Source: Mesorhizobium loti
Lineage (GTDB): Bacteria > Pseudomonadota > Alphaproteobacteria > Rhizobiales > Rhizobiaceae
Reading direction: 5' to 3'
Length of the DNA stretch: 64,000 nt
Assembly (NCBI RefSeq): GCF_001510895.1
Contig: NZ_LPWA01000120.1
Coordinates: 50,001-114,000 of the forward strand
The translations under genes were made by a program, and so were the position numbers. This document shows, one piece after another, positions 20,977 through 29,155 of this stretch. The notes under the pieces are model-generated. The model saw only the letters and a program-made list of their open reading frames with translations, searched no databases and had not been told where the DNA came from. Numbering within the stretch: the stretch's first letter is position 1; each line of letters begins with the position of its first letter.

Positions 20977-20994
20977 ATTCTTAATGTCAAGATA
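20977..20994. promoter_or_regulatory. candidate MarR operator (ATTCTTAATGTCAAGATA)
   Basis: Read on the other strand the site is TATCTTGACATTAAGAAT. It is an imperfect 18-bp palindrome close to the common MarR-family site TATCTTGATATCAAGATA. It sits between the DMT exporter and MarR genes, overlapping the expected promoter of both. A second partial half-site (AAGATA within GTAAGATAGTG) lies 14 bases to the left. Confidence 0.6.
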
Positions 20995-21010
20995 CTTTTC
21001 GGTGAGACAC

Positions 21011-21496
21011 ATGGACCGTGCGGCAAGAGCAATCGAGCAATGGCGAAAGGAGCGGCCGGACCTCGACGTCTCGCCGATGGGAGTGATCGGGCGGTTGAGT
21101 GAAGCGTCTTCGCTGATCACGCGCGATCGCCTGGCGCCGGTTTTCGCCCGTTTCGGCCTGCAGCATGGCGAATTCGACGTGCTGGCGACATTGCGCCGCT
21201 CCGGCGCCCCCTACGCGCTGACACCGACCGAGCTCTACGAGGCGACGATGGTGACGTCCGGCGCCATGACCGCCCGGCTCGACCGGCTGGAGAAGGCCGG
21301 CCTCATCCAGCGCGCGCCGCACCCCAGCGACCGGCGTGGCGTCGTGGTGCAGCTAACCGCGAAAGGCCGCGAGCTCATCGACGAGGCGCTCACCGCCCAT
21401 GTCGCTAACGAGCACCAGATTCTCGCCGGCTTGACGAGCCAGGACCGGCAAACACTGGCAAAATTGCTAGAAAAGCTGATCGGAAGCCTGAGCTAA
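21011..21496 (+). CDS. MarR family transcriptional regulator
   Basis: The 161-residue dimeric winged-helix repressor has the recognition region LTPTELYEATMVTSGAMTARL, the following LDRLEKAGLIQRAPHPSDRR and the wing VVVQLTAKGRELIDEAL, all classic MarR features. ATG 21011 (MDRAARAIEQW) is chosen for its GGTGAG ribosome site; ATG 20984 lies inside the operator. It probably represses the divergent DMT transporter gene and itself. Confidence 0.88.
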   Translation: MDRAARAIEQWRKERPDLDVSPMGVIGRLSEASSLITRDRLAPVFARFGLQHGEFDVLATLRRSGAPYALTPTELYEATMVTSGAMTARLDRLEKAGLIQRAPHPSDRRGVVVQLTAKGRELIDEALTAHVANEHQILAGLTSQDRQTLAKLLEKLIGSLS

Positions 21497-21680
21497 TGCA
21501 TGTCGCCCAAAGTGTGCAGCGGTTTTGGGAAACGACATGCATCAAAACAAAGACTTAAAGCGCGTCGCCTGAATTCGTTTCGACGCTACGCGCTTTAGCG
21601 CAATTCCAGGAAAAGTGTGAAACGGTTAGGCTCGGCACCTTCGCCGTAGCTTTCCGCCCGGAATTGCGTCAAAACAAAAG
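21496..21680. repeat. composite palindromic intergenic repeat (GCATGTCG module plus CAATTCC module)
   Basis: Module 1 (21496-21542) has arms ATGCATGTCG and CGACATGCAT around CCCAAA/TTTTGGG. It is followed by ATCAAAACAAAGACTTAAAGCGCGTCG and a small GCGCG palindrome. Module 2 (about 21597-21674) begins GCGCAATTCCAGGAAAAGTGTGAAACGG and ends CCGGAATTGCGTCAAAACAA. Its centre differs from other copies by a ~25-base insert (TTAGGCTCGGCACCTTCGCC region). The same composite occurs at 42497-42668 and module 2 alone at 25.8, 28.5 and 52.4 kb. Confidence 0.85.
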
Positions 21681-21692
21681 AGATGGATCGGC

Positions 21693-22117
21693 TCAGTGCC
21701 GGTCCTCGGGAAAGCCCGGGATCGGCATGAACTCGACGCCGTCCTCGGCGAGGCTTTGCGCCTCCTCGGGCGTGGCTTCGCCATAGATGCCGCGCGGATC
21801 GGTCTCGCCGAAATGTATCTTGCGCGCCTCCTCGGCGAACTTGTCGCCGACATAGTCGGCGTTCTCGCGCACTTTTTCAGCCAGCGCCTTGAGTTGCGCC
21901 AGCGCCTGTTTTTGCGCCTCGCCCATGGCGAGCGCCACCTTTTCTTGGCTGCGCGAGGTTGAGACGGCAGGCGCCATCAGCGCCTTTTCTATTCTGTGCG
22001 AGCCGCAGGTCGGGCAGTCGACGAGACCGCGCTTCTTTTGCAGGTCGAAATCGTCATTGCTGCGAAACCAGGCTCGAACTCGTGCTCGTGCTCACAGATA
22101 AGCGAAAATCGGATCAA
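21693..22117 (-). CDS. DUF1178 family protein, frameshifted
   Basis: The repaired product is ~141 residues. It starts MIRFSLICEHEHEFE and then has a zinc-ribbon-like CPTCGS followed by EKALMAPAVSTSR, the standard DUF1178 pattern. The C-terminal part is Glu/Ala-rich with FGETDPRGIYGEAT and ends PGFPEDRH. The function is unknown. One base is missing near 22073 (GAGCCTGG for GAGGCCTGG), which splits the first ~16 codons from the rest. The TTG start (22117-22115) overlaps the nitrilase stop as TTGA, implying translational coupling. It is the last gene of the comF-grxC-nitrilase-DUF1178 set. Confidence 0.8.
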
Positions 22118-22980
22118 GAGGCTGCACCCCTGAGGCGCGGCGCCTCGCCCTCGCCGGCATCGACGACGAAATCCCGCGCGTTCTTGAGGTTGGGAATCTT
22201 GCGGCGCGCGGCCGCAGACTGCGCCGGATCGATCTCGGCGATGATCACGCCCGGCTTGTCATGCGCGGCCTCGGCGATGATGCGGCCCCACGGATCGACG
22301 ATCAGCGAATGGCCATAGGTCTCGCGACCATCCTCATGCAGGCCGCCTTGCGCGGCGGCGATAACATAGGCGCCGTTCTCGATCGCGCGCGCCCTCAGCA
22401 GCACGTGCCAGTGCGCCTCGCCGGTCTGGCGGGTGAAAGCGGCGGGCACCGAAAGCACCTCAGCCCCCGCCATCGCCTCGGCGCGGAACAGCTGCGGGAA
22501 GCGCAGGTCATAGCAGACGGCGAAGCCCAGCCTCGCGCCATTGATGTCGGTGACGACCGCTTCCGTCCCCGGCTCATAGGAAGCGGATTCGCGCCAGCTT
22601 TCGCCATTGTCGAGGTCGACATCGAACATATGGATTTTGTCGTAATTGGCGATCGTGGCGCCGTCGGGCGCGAACAGGAACGCCCGGTTGGCGAGCTTGC
22701 CGTCGGCGCGCAGGATCGCCGTCGAGCCGACATGTAGGTAGATGCCGAGTTCCTTGGCGAGCTTCCGCGCCGTCGAAACGACGACGTCCTTGTCCTCGGT
22801 GGTGAAGGCGGCAGCGCCTGCCTGCTTGTCGCGAACCAGCGCACCGGTCATCTCCGGCGTCTGGACATAGGTCGCGCCCTGGTGTGCCGCCTCGCGCACC
22901 AGCCTTTCCATGTCGGCCGCGTTACGCTCCGGGCTGGTGCCTGAACGCATCTGCACTGCTGCTGCCTTGAAGGAACTCAT
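22114..22980 (-). CDS. carbon-nitrogen hydrolase (Nit2/omega-amidase-like)
   Basis: The ~288-residue nitrilase-superfamily enzyme has the catalytic triad in place: Glu in YVQTPEMTGAL, Lys in YDKIHMFDVDL and Cys in GFAVCYDLRFPQLFRAE. The closest characterised families are Nit1/Nit2, which hydrolyse deaminated glutathione or omega-amides. The neighbouring glutaredoxin gene fits a glutathione link, but the exact substrate is inferred. Three consecutive ATG codons (22986, 22983, 22980) overlap the grxC stop; the third has the best spacing from GGGAG. Confidence 0.88.
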   Translation of the reverse strand: MSSFKAAAVQMRSGTSPERNAADMERLVREAAHQGATYVQTPEMTGALVRDKQAGAAAFTTEDKDVVVSTARKLAKELGIYLHVGSTAILRADGKLANRAFLFAPDGATIANYDKIHMFDVDLDNGESWRESASYEPGTEAVVTDINGARLGFAVCYDLRFPQLFRAEAMAGAEVLSVPAAFTRQTGEAHWHVLLRARAIENGAYVIAAAQGGLHEDGRETYGHSLIVDPWGRIIAEAAHDKPGVIIAEIDPAQSAAARRKIPNLKNARDFVVDAGEGEAPRLRGAAS

Positions 22981-22982
22981 CA

Positions 22983-23246
22983 TCATCTCCCGTTGGCAAG
23001 CATCATATCCAGCCGGCCTTGCGACTCCAATTCATGAAGGTCGTCGCAGCCGCCGACATGCGTGTCGCCGATAAAAATCTGCGGAAAGGTGGTTCGCCCA
23101 TGCGCCTTGGAAATCATTTCCCGGCGCAATTCCGGGGAGAAAGATGCGTCGTGCTCTGTATAGGCCACACCCTTGCGCTCGAGCAGCCGCTTGGCGGCCG
23201 TGCAATAGCCGCACATCATCCGGGTGTAGATCGTTACATCGACCAT
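22983..23246 (-). CDS. grxC: glutaredoxin 3
   Basis: The 87-residue thioredoxin-fold protein has the dithiol active site CGYC at the start of helix 1 (YTRMMCGYCTAAKRLL). It has the cis-proline TFPQIFIG and the glutathione-binding GGCDDLHEL. It reduces disulfides and glutathionylated proteins using glutathione in the cytoplasm. It lies between comF and the nitrilase gene, overlapping the latter at ATGA. This is a conserved alphaproteobacterial order. Confidence 0.95.
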   Translation of the reverse strand: MVDVTIYTRMMCGYCTAAKRLLERKGVAYTEHDASFSPELRREMISKAHGRTTFPQIFIGDTHVGGCDDLHELESQGRLDMMLANGR

Positions 23247-23314
23247 CAGTCAGCAATCCTGCTTGCGCACATCGCCCAAGAGTTGTGAGACGACGACATG
23301 CACTAAATTCAATC

Positions 23315-24139
23315 CTATATAGTCGCGGACTCATCGGCCCGAAAGTCCCCCGGCAGGACACGGGCGAAGGTCAGCACGTCGACCGCCCCGGCGCCCCCCT
23401 TCTTCAGTGCCTTGGCCACCGCGCGCACGGTGGCGCCGGTGGTGAAGACATCGTCGATCACGAGCACCCTGCGGCCGGCTATCTCGATCTCTGCCTCGGG
23501 CGGGACGCGGAAAGCGGCACGCACATTCTCCTCGCGCTCGTGCCGCTCCAGTCCGACCTGCTGGCGGGTAAGCTTCACGCGCCTCACCGCTGCCGGCGAA
23601 AAAGGCAGGCCGCTCAGCTTCGATACCGCGCGCGCCAGTTCAGCAGACTGGTTGAATTGTCGCCGCAAGAACCGCCGCCAGTGCAGCGGCACCGGCACCA
23701 CGACGTCGGCTTCGGCGATCAGCTCCGCGCCGGCGCGCAACATCCAGCGCGCCATCCATGGTGCGAGATCCGTACGATCCTGGTATTTCAGCCCCTGCAC
23801 CATCTGGCGCGCTACCCCTGAATAGACGACCGCTGCCCGCGCCCGCTCGAAAGGCGGCGGATCGGCGATCGCTTCGGCAGAGAGAAAACCCTCGCCCATG
23901 TCATGGGTGAAAGGGGTGCCCATCACCGGACACCAGGGCTTCTCCAGCAGCCGAAGCTTCGGCCAGCAGGCGCCGCACAGCACGCCCGGCTGCGAGACGT
24001 GGCGGCGGCAGCCGGCGCAGACCGGCGGAAACAGCATGCGCGCCGGCCAGTTGAGCGCCTGCCGCGCCATGTCCTTGATCGCAATGGTCTTGATCTTGTG
24101 CACCGGATCGGCCACGTGAAGGAAATCCCGCGCCACCAT
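23315..24139 (-). CDS. ComF family phosphoribosyltransferase-like protein
   Basis: The product has an N-terminal four-cysteine zinc module (FPPVCAGCRRH, LCGACWPKL) and a C-terminal phosphoribosyltransferase fold ending in the PRPP loop VLVIDDVFTTGATVRA. ComF proteins act in DNA uptake or in salvage-like chemistry; the role outside competent bacteria is unsettled. The start is uncertain: ATG 24139 (274 residues) is used, ATG 24070 is possible, and neither has a strong ribosome site. It is divergent from the methyltransferase gene (TTG 24179) and heads the comF-grxC-nitrilase-DUF1178 set. Confidence 0.85.
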   Translation of the reverse strand: MVARDFLHVADPVHKIKTIAIKDMARQALNWPARMLFPPVCAGCRRHVSQPGVLCGACWPKLRLLEKPWCPVMGTPFTHDMGEGFLSAEAIADPPPFERARAAVVYSGVARQMVQGLKYQDRTDLAPWMARWMLRAGAELIAEADVVVPVPLHWRRFLRRQFNQSAELARAVSKLSGLPFSPAAVRRVKLTRQQVGLERHEREENVRAAFRVPPEAEIEIAGRRVLVIDDVFTTGATVRAVAKALKKGGAGAVDVLTFARVLPGDFRADESATI

Positions 24140-24178
24140 AGCATCGGTCCGGCATGCGCGGACAACAGGAATAGCCCA

Positions 24179-25050
24179 TTGCAGCCCTTGATCGACACGG
24201 AGCTTTGGCTCGCGCACAAGCGCCGTGCGCTCATCCGCCCCCTCGACGGCGCCGATTTCCTGATGCGGCGGGCGGCGGAGGACCTTGCCGACCGGCTGGG
24301 CGCCGTCGAGCGCAGGTTCGGCAGGGCGGCGGCGCTTTTTTGCCAGACATCGGCCGCTGCCAGGGTGCTCGCCGGCAGCGGTAAGGTTGCCGACATCGTT
24401 CGCGTGGAGACGGACGAAGCCTTCCTTGCCGGCGAGGCTGGTATCGTCGCCCCGGCGGAAACCGCGCCGTTCGAAGCCGAAAGCCTTGATCTTATAGTCT
24501 CGCTGCTGTCGCTGCAGGCGATGAACGACATCCCCGGCATGCTCGCCCAGATCCGGCGCGCGCTGAAGCCCGACGGGCTTTTCCTAGGCGCGTTGGCCGC
24601 GCCGGCACGCTTGCGGAGCTGCGCGAAAGCCTGCTGGCCGCCGAGACCGAACTCCATGGCGGCGCGAGCCCCCGCGTCCTGCCGTTCACCGATGTGCGCG
24701 ATGCCGGCGCGCTGCTGCAGCGGGCCGGTCTGGCGCTGCCGGTGGCCGACGTCGAGACGGTCACGGTGCGCTACGATTCGCTGTTCGGCCTTGCCGCCGA
24801 TCTGCGCGCCATGGGCGAGACCAGCCCGCTTTCCGACCGCAGCCGGCGACCGGCCACCAGGCGGCTGTTCGCCCGCGCCGCCGAAATCTATGCCGAACGG
24901 TTTTCAGACCCGGACGGCCGCATCCGGGCAAGTTTTTCGATCGTGTGGATGTCCGGCTGGGCGCCCGACGCCTCGCAGCAGAAGCCGCTCAAACCTGGCT
25001 CGGCCAAGGTCTCACTGAAAACGATCCTGGAGAGCCCGACCGGGCATTGA
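24179..25050 (+). CDS. SAM-dependent methyltransferase (BioC/NDUFAF5-like), frameshifted
   Basis: The repaired product is ~290 residues. The first part (IDTELWLAHKRRALIRPL, then FLMRRAAEDLADRLGAV and DLIVSLLSLQAMNDIPGML followed by IRRALKPDGLFLGAL) matches the alphaproteobacterial class related to BioC and the complex I assembly factor NDUFAF5. The rest (LAELRESLLAAETELHGG, FTDVRDAGALLQRAGL) is in another frame. One G is missing near 24599 (GCCGCGCCGG for GCCGGCGCCGG). TTG 24179 is chosen because family homology starts there and AGGA precedes it by eight bases. It is divergent from comF, as is usual in rhizobia. Confidence 0.8.
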
Positions 25051-25081
25051 TCGATTCGGCACCGGAAGCTGGCCGGTTCAG

Positions 25082-25270
25082 TCAGTGCTGAGCAAAGGCG
25101 TTGGCAAGCTTGCTGTTGTTGTCACTGAACAGCCACTGAATCGCATCCGCGGCCCTGCCGACGCCGCCCACGATTGCAAGCGACAGCACCGCAACGATCA
25201 GGCCATACTCGATGGCCGTGGCGCCCGACTCATCTTGCATGAATTGCTGCAGCAGGTTTTTCATGGTCAT
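25082..25270 (-). CDS. Flp family type IVb pilin
   Basis: The 62-residue pilin subunit has a short leader, then the family motif DESGATAIEYGLIVAVLSLA with the conserved Glu and Tyr of Flp pilins in a single membrane helix. Flp pili assemble through the Tad/Cpa machinery, used in surface attachment. No cpa/tad assembly genes are nearby, so this is a stand-alone pilin copy relying on machinery elsewhere. ATG 25270 is used; the next ATG (25264) is possible. Confidence 0.92.
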   Translation of the reverse strand: MTMKNLLQQFMQDESGATAIEYGLIVAVLSLAIVGGVGRAADAIQWLFSDNNSKLANAFAQH

Positions 25271-25375
25271 CGATCCCTCTTGCCGGGAACCATAGCGCCT
25301 ACCCGTTAAGAAAGGTTAACGGCAAAAGCTTAACGGGGGGTGAAATAGCCCCTTCCGGCTGAATTTGTTAACCAT

Positions 25376-25693
25376 TTAGCATTCGCCATAGCGGCTGCCA
25401 TCGTTGCGAATCACGCATACGGAACTTGGCAGCGGCTGCAGCACGCTTCGCCGTAGCGTGTAGGTGCTGCGGTGGCCGATCGAGCCGGTGCTGGTCATGT
25501 CGAGGCCGCCGGCCAAGCCGTCACGCGCGCTCTGCGAGCGCGTCTGGCTGTCGAGGAAAGGCGTCGCGATCAACGCCAGCGCCACCGCAGCCGAGCCGAA
25601 AAGCAAGGTAATCCGCAAAATGCCCATGCCGGCATCGCCGGCGCGGAAAGTGCGGTCGGGCCGAATCGAGTCCCAATCTCTCTCGATGCTCAT
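25376..25693 (-). CDS. small single-pass membrane protein, unknown
   Basis: The product from ATG 25693 is 105 residues. It has a polar N-terminus (MSIERDWDSIRPDRTFRAG), one membrane segment (ILRITLLFGSAAVALALIA) and a C-terminal external or periplasmic region of ~60 residues containing two cysteines, ending NDGSRYGEC. No known domain is recognised. It is on the same strand as, and 105 bases upstream of, the Flp pilin gene. A GGGG/CCCC hairpin in that gap (about 25335-25351) may limit co-transcription. A role near the pilin is only a guess. Confidence 0.55.
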   Translation of the reverse strand: MSIERDWDSIRPDRTFRAGDAGMGILRITLLFGSAAVALALIATPFLDSQTRSQSARDGLAGGLDMTSTGSIGHRSTYTLRRSVLQPLPSSVCVIRNDGSRYGEC

Positions 25694-25808
25694 GGAATGG
25701 CTCCAAACAATCGGCATGCCGCCGCGCGGACAACTTGGCCTCAATCTTCCATGTCGAGATAAATCTTCCATTAACGCTGCCTAAAACAGGTAGGGCAGCG
25801 GCAGCTTG

Positions 25809-25862
25809 GAGCAATTCCAGGAAAAGCGTGCAGCGGTTTTCCTGGAATTGCGTAAAAACAAA
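25809..25862. repeat. CAATTCC palindromic repeat, single module
   Basis: Here the module is a perfect palindrome: CAATTCCAGGAAAA (25812-25825) and TTTTCCTGGAATTG (25837-25850) around an 11-base loop, followed by CGTAAAAACAA. It lies just past the mutT stop, where it could act as a terminator. Confidence 0.85.
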
Positions 25863-25870
25863 TAATTAGA

Positions 25871-26293
25871 TCACAAAAGGTCGATGAGGAACTGGATCAG
25901 CGGCGCATCCGCCGGCGGCATCGGATAATCGCGCATCTGCTTTGGCCGCACCCATTTCAGCCCCTGCCCTTCCTTCGGCTGCGCGATGCCGCGGAACTTC
26001 CGGCAGACGTAAAGCGGCATCAGCAGGTGGAAATCGTCATAGCTGTGGCTGGCGAAGGTCAGCGGTGCGAGGCAAGGGATCTCGGTCTCGATGCCGAGCT
26101 CTTCGTGCAGCTCGCGCACCAGGCATTCCTCGGGCGTCTCGCCGGGCTCGACCTTGCCGCCCGGAAACTCCCATAAGCCTGCGAGCTGCTTGCCCTGAGG
26201 GCGCTGCGCCAGAAGCACGCGCCGGTCGACGTCGACCAGCGCGCAAGCCGCGACGAGAAGCAGGCGCTTTCCGGCTGGCTTGATCTCGCTCAT
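25871..26293 (-). CDS. mutT: 8-oxo-dGTP diphosphatase MutT (Nudix hydrolase)
   Basis: The 140-residue protein has an intact Nudix box: GGKVEPGET then RELHEELGIE (G-x5-E-x7-REUXEEXGU). It also shows LLAQRPQGKQLAGLWEFPGG, typical of the MutT subgroup that removes oxidised dGTP from the nucleotide pool. ATG 26293 overlaps the GNAT stop as ATGA, so the gene is translationally coupled to its neighbour in the argJ-GNAT-mutT operon. The C-terminal QGLKWVRPKQM segment is typical of this group. Confidence 0.93.
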   Translation of the reverse strand: MSEIKPAGKRLLLVAACALVDVDRRVLLAQRPQGKQLAGLWEFPGGKVEPGETPEECLVRELHEELGIETEIPCLAPLTFASHSYDDFHLLMPLYVCRKFRGIAQPKEGQGLKWVRPKQMRDYPMPPADAPLIQFLIDLL

Positions 26294-27069
26294 GCGCCCG
26301 GCGGCCGTCGATAATGGTAGCGGTAGACTTCCTCGAAGCCGAGCGACCGGTAGAGCGACAGCGCCGCAACATTGCCGGCTTCGACCTGCAGCCAGGCTTC
26401 GCGCGCGCCGCGCAGCCGCGCCCATTTCAGCGCCGACAGGATCAGGTTGCGGCCATGGCCCTTCTTGCGCGCCGACTTTTCGGTGGCGACCTCGAACAGT
26501 CCGGCGAGGTCGCCGTCATGGACGCAGATCAGCGTTGCCAGCGCCTCGTTTCCGTCTTCGAGCGCGAACAGCCCCGCTTCCGGCTGGATGGCGCCAATGA
26601 CCTCCGACAGGCCGGGCCGCAGCGAGATGTCCGAGCCGTTCGTCTTGATCGCCGCGCCGATGAAGCGGCTGATATCCTTCAGCGGGATCTGGTCCATCGC
26701 AGCGTCGAGCTGCGCTTCCTTGAGCGGCAGCCGCATCACCAGCGATTCGTCGAACCGGCTCCAGTTCGCGTCGTCGAGATGCTTCGACAGCACAGGCCCC
26801 GAAAGCGGCGACATGCGAAAAGTCAGCGGCCTGCCATAGGCGTCGAAGCGGCGGCTGGCGCGCACGATCCGCTCGGCAATGTGCTGGGTATCGCCCGGAT
26901 CGAGCGGATTGACCGAATTCAGGCGCTTCGCGGGGTGGCCGGCCGTCAGCCGCACCACCCACGTCCCGTCATAGTGGACGGCCGCCGCCGGCCAGGCGCG
27001 AAAACCCGCCGCCTCGTAGCGGCGCACGACCGCGAGCACGCTTGCCGGATGTCTCGACACTGGCGCCAT
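26290..27069 (-). CDS. GNAT family N-acetyltransferase
   Basis: The product from ATG 27069 is 259 residues. The N-terminal half has NSVNPLDPGDTQHIAERI and RPLTFRMSPLSGP; the C-terminal half is a GNAT fold with the acetyl-CoA loop ATEKSARKKGHGRNLILSAL and the end motif GNVAALSLYRSLGFEEVYRY. The substrate is unknown; the position after argJ suggests an amino-acid or peptide acetylation role, but this is inference. The start overlaps the argJ stop by one base (TGATG) and its stop overlaps mutT (ATGA), so the three genes form one operon. Confidence 0.88.
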   Translation of the reverse strand: MAPVSRHPASVLAVVRRYEAAGFRAWPAAAVHYDGTWVVRLTAGHPAKRLNSVNPLDPGDTQHIAERIVRASRRFDAYGRPLTFRMSPLSGPVLSKHLDDANWSRFDESLVMRLPLKEAQLDAAMDQIPLKDISRFIGAAIKTNGSDISLRPGLSEVIGAIQPEAGLFALEDGNEALATLICVHDGDLAGLFEVATEKSARKKGHGRNLILSALKWARLRGAREAWLQVEAGNVAALSLYRSLGFEEVYRYHYRRPPGA

Positions 27070-28310
27070 CAGCTCCGGTAGTCGCCATTGATGGCGACAT
27101 ATTCCTTGGTAAGGTCGCAGGTCCACACCGTCGCCTTGCCGCGGCCGATGCCTATGTCGGCGCGGATGCGGATGTCGTCCCGCTTCATATAGGCCGACGT
27201 CGCTTCTTCCGAGTAAGCTGGATCGCGCTCGCCCTCATGCGCCAGACGGTTGTCGCCGAACCAGATCGACAGCCGGTCGCGGTCAGCCGGCTCGCCGGCC
27301 TTGCCGACCGCCATCACGACGCGGCCCCAATTGGCATCCTCGCCGGCGACCGCCGTCTTGACCAGCGGCGAATTGGCGATCGAAAGCGCGATGCGTTTGG
27401 CCGAGCGGGCGGACTTGGCGCCGGTGACGATGACCTCGACTTGCTTGCGCGCGCCCTCGCCGTCGCGCACCACCTGCAGCGCCAGCGACTTCAGCACCTT
27501 GCCGAGCGCACGGCGGAAGGCGCCGAGGCGCGCGTCCTTCGGATCGCTGATCGCCGGAACGCCGCGCGCGGCGGCCTTCCCGGTTGCGAAGAAAAGCAGC
27601 GTGTCGCTGGTCGAAGTGTCGCTATCGACGGTGACGGCGTTGAAGGTCTTGGCCGTGCCGCGCGACAACAGGTCCTGCAGCACGGGAGCCGCGATCGGCG
27701 CGTCGGTGGCTATGAAGGAAAGCATCGTCGCCATGTCCGGCGCGATCATGCCGGCGCCCTTGGCGATACCGTTGATGGTGACGTCGGCGTCGCCGAGCTT
27801 CACCGTCTGCGTTGCCACTTTCGCATAGGTGTCCGTGGTCATGATGGCCTTCGCCGCCTCGGTCCAAAGGTCCGGCTTGCCGTCCTTCACCAGGTCGGCA
27901 AGGAGGTGGCTGAATTTGTTGGTGTCCAGCGGCTCTCCGATGACACCGGTCGAGGCCAGGAACACCTCGCTCTCGGAGCAGCCGGCGGCTTTCGCTGCCG
28001 CCTCGCCGGTCAGCGCGGTCGAAGCCTTGCCTTTCTTGCCGGTGAAGGCGTTGGCGTTGCCGGAATTGACCACCAGCACGCGCGCCTTGCCGGCGGGCAG
28101 GTTTTGGCGGCAGTAGTCGACCGGCGCCGAGGGGCATTTCGAGCGGGTGAAGACACCGGCGACGGCCGTGCCCGGATCGAAGACCATGGCAAGCAGGTCG
28201 GTGCGATTCCGATACTTGATCCCGGCTTCGGCTGTGGCGATGCGCACGCCCTCGATGACCGGCATCTTGGGATATTTCTTCGGCGCGAGCGGCGAAATCG
28301 TTGCGGACAT
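27069..28310 (-). CDS. argJ: bifunctional glutamate N-acetyltransferase / N-acetylglutamate synthase ArgJ
   Basis: The 413-residue protein makes ornithine and regenerates N-acetylglutamate in the cyclic arginine pathway. It is cleaved autocatalytically within APDMATMLSFIATDA, where the Thr of ATML becomes the nucleophile. Other family segments are VFTRSKCPSAPVDYC, VLVVNSGNANAFTGKKG and FNAVTVDSDTSTSDT. ATG 28310 begins MSATISPLAPKKYP, the standard start; upstream in-frame codons to 28376 are not conserved. It heads the argJ-GNAT-mutT operon. Confidence 0.95.
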   Translation of the reverse strand: MSATISPLAPKKYPKMPVIEGVRIATAEAGIKYRNRTDLLAMVFDPGTAVAGVFTRSKCPSAPVDYCRQNLPAGKARVLVVNSGNANAFTGKKGKASTALTGEAAAKAAGCSESEVFLASTGVIGEPLDTNKFSHLLADLVKDGKPDLWTEAAKAIMTTDTYAKVATQTVKLGDADVTINGIAKGAGMIAPDMATMLSFIATDAPIAAPVLQDLLSRGTAKTFNAVTVDSDTSTSDTLLFFATGKAAARGVPAISDPKDARLGAFRRALGKVLKSLALQVVRDGEGARKQVEVIVTGAKSARSAKRIALSIANSPLVKTAVAGEDANWGRVVMAVGKAGEPADRDRLSIWFGDNRLAHEGERDPAYSEEATSAYMKRDDIRIRADIGIGRGKATVWTCDLTKEYVAINGDYRS

Positions 28311-28484
28311 GGGGACCCCGGAGCGGCAGGAACGCGAAAGGAAGGCCGGTTTGCCCGATAGCGCGCGCTGGCGCAAGAGGCGTTCTGGCCGCGCGTCATG
28401 GGCACCGCCAGAGGCGCCGCAGCCTAAACGGTCCGTTTCGTTTCAGCTCCGAAGCCAATATGATCGGCTGGAGATTCACCGGCT

Positions 28485-28541
28485 AGAGCAATTCCAGGAA
28501 AAGCGTGAAACGGTTTTCCGTCCGGAATTGCGTCAAAACAA
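28485..28541. repeat. CAATTCC palindromic repeat, single module
   Basis: The sequence runs from AGAGCAATTCCAGGAAAAGC to CCGGAATTGCGTCAAAACA, with arms CAATTCC and GGAATTG and inner GGAAAA/TTTTCC. It ends 15 bases before the TetR start codon, so it lies in that gene's promoter or leader. Confidence 0.85.
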
Positions 28542-28555
28542 TCGAAGGACGACGA

Positions 28556-29149
28556 ATGGGCGAACCCGCCGCCCCGGGGCGCAAATCGATCGGCGCAAAG
28601 CGAAACCCGGAAAGCGCCGATGCCATCCTCGACGCCGCCGAAGCGGTCTTGGCGGAGGCCGGCTATCCCGGCTTCTCGATCGAGGCCGTTGCGCGGCGGG
28701 CGCGGGCCGGGAAACCGACCATTTATCGCTGGTGGCCGAGCAAGGCGGCGCTGCTGATCGAGATCTACCAGCGGCAAAAGCGTGTCGAGGTGCCCGATAC
28801 CGGCGCGCTCGAGGAGGATCTTGCCGGTTTCCTCGTCAATCTGTTCGCGCATTGGCGCGACACGTCGTCCGGCAATGTCTTCCGGTCGCTGATCGCCGAA
28901 GCGCAATCCGACAAGGCCGCCGCGGCGGCGCTTGCCGACTATGCAAAGGGGCGTCGCGCCCATACCGGCCGGATGATCGAGCGCGCCAAGGCGCGTGGCG
29001 AGGTGGCGGCCGACATCGATGCCGAACTGGTGGCTGACCTCGTCGCCTCATTCGCATGGACGCATCTTTTGACCAACCGCCTCGATGAAGACGAGGCGAC
29101 GATCCGGACCGCGGTCCGTTATGTAGTGCAAGGCGTCACGCCCCCCTGA
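28556..29149 (+). CDS. TetR/AcrR family transcriptional regulator
   Basis: The product is 197 residues. The N-terminal helix-turn-helix is clear: ADAILDAAEAVLAEAGYPGF, then SIEAVARRARAGKPTIYRWW and PSKAALLIEIY. The ligand domain (about residues 75-197) resembles the TetR_C group with SLIAEAQSDKAAAAALADY. ATG 28556 (MGEPAAPGRK) follows AAGGA. There is no divergent transporter or enzyme next to it, so the target is not obvious. It interrupts the usual closeness of ppiC and argJ and is flanked by a palindromic repeat and a terminator. Confidence 0.88.
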   Translation: MGEPAAPGRKSIGAKRNPESADAILDAAEAVLAEAGYPGFSIEAVARRARAGKPTIYRWWPSKAALLIEIYQRQKRVEVPDTGALEEDLAGFLVNLFAHWRDTSSGNVFRSLIAEAQSDKAAAAALADYAKGRRAHTGRMIERAKARGEVAADIDAELVADLVASFAWTHLLTNRLDEDEATIRTAVRYVVQGVTPP

Positions 29150-29155
29150 AACGCG

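Noticed and set aside
21496..21680. CRISPR-like repeat array
   Set aside because: The copies are dispersed singly over 30 kb with no regular spacers and no cas genes.
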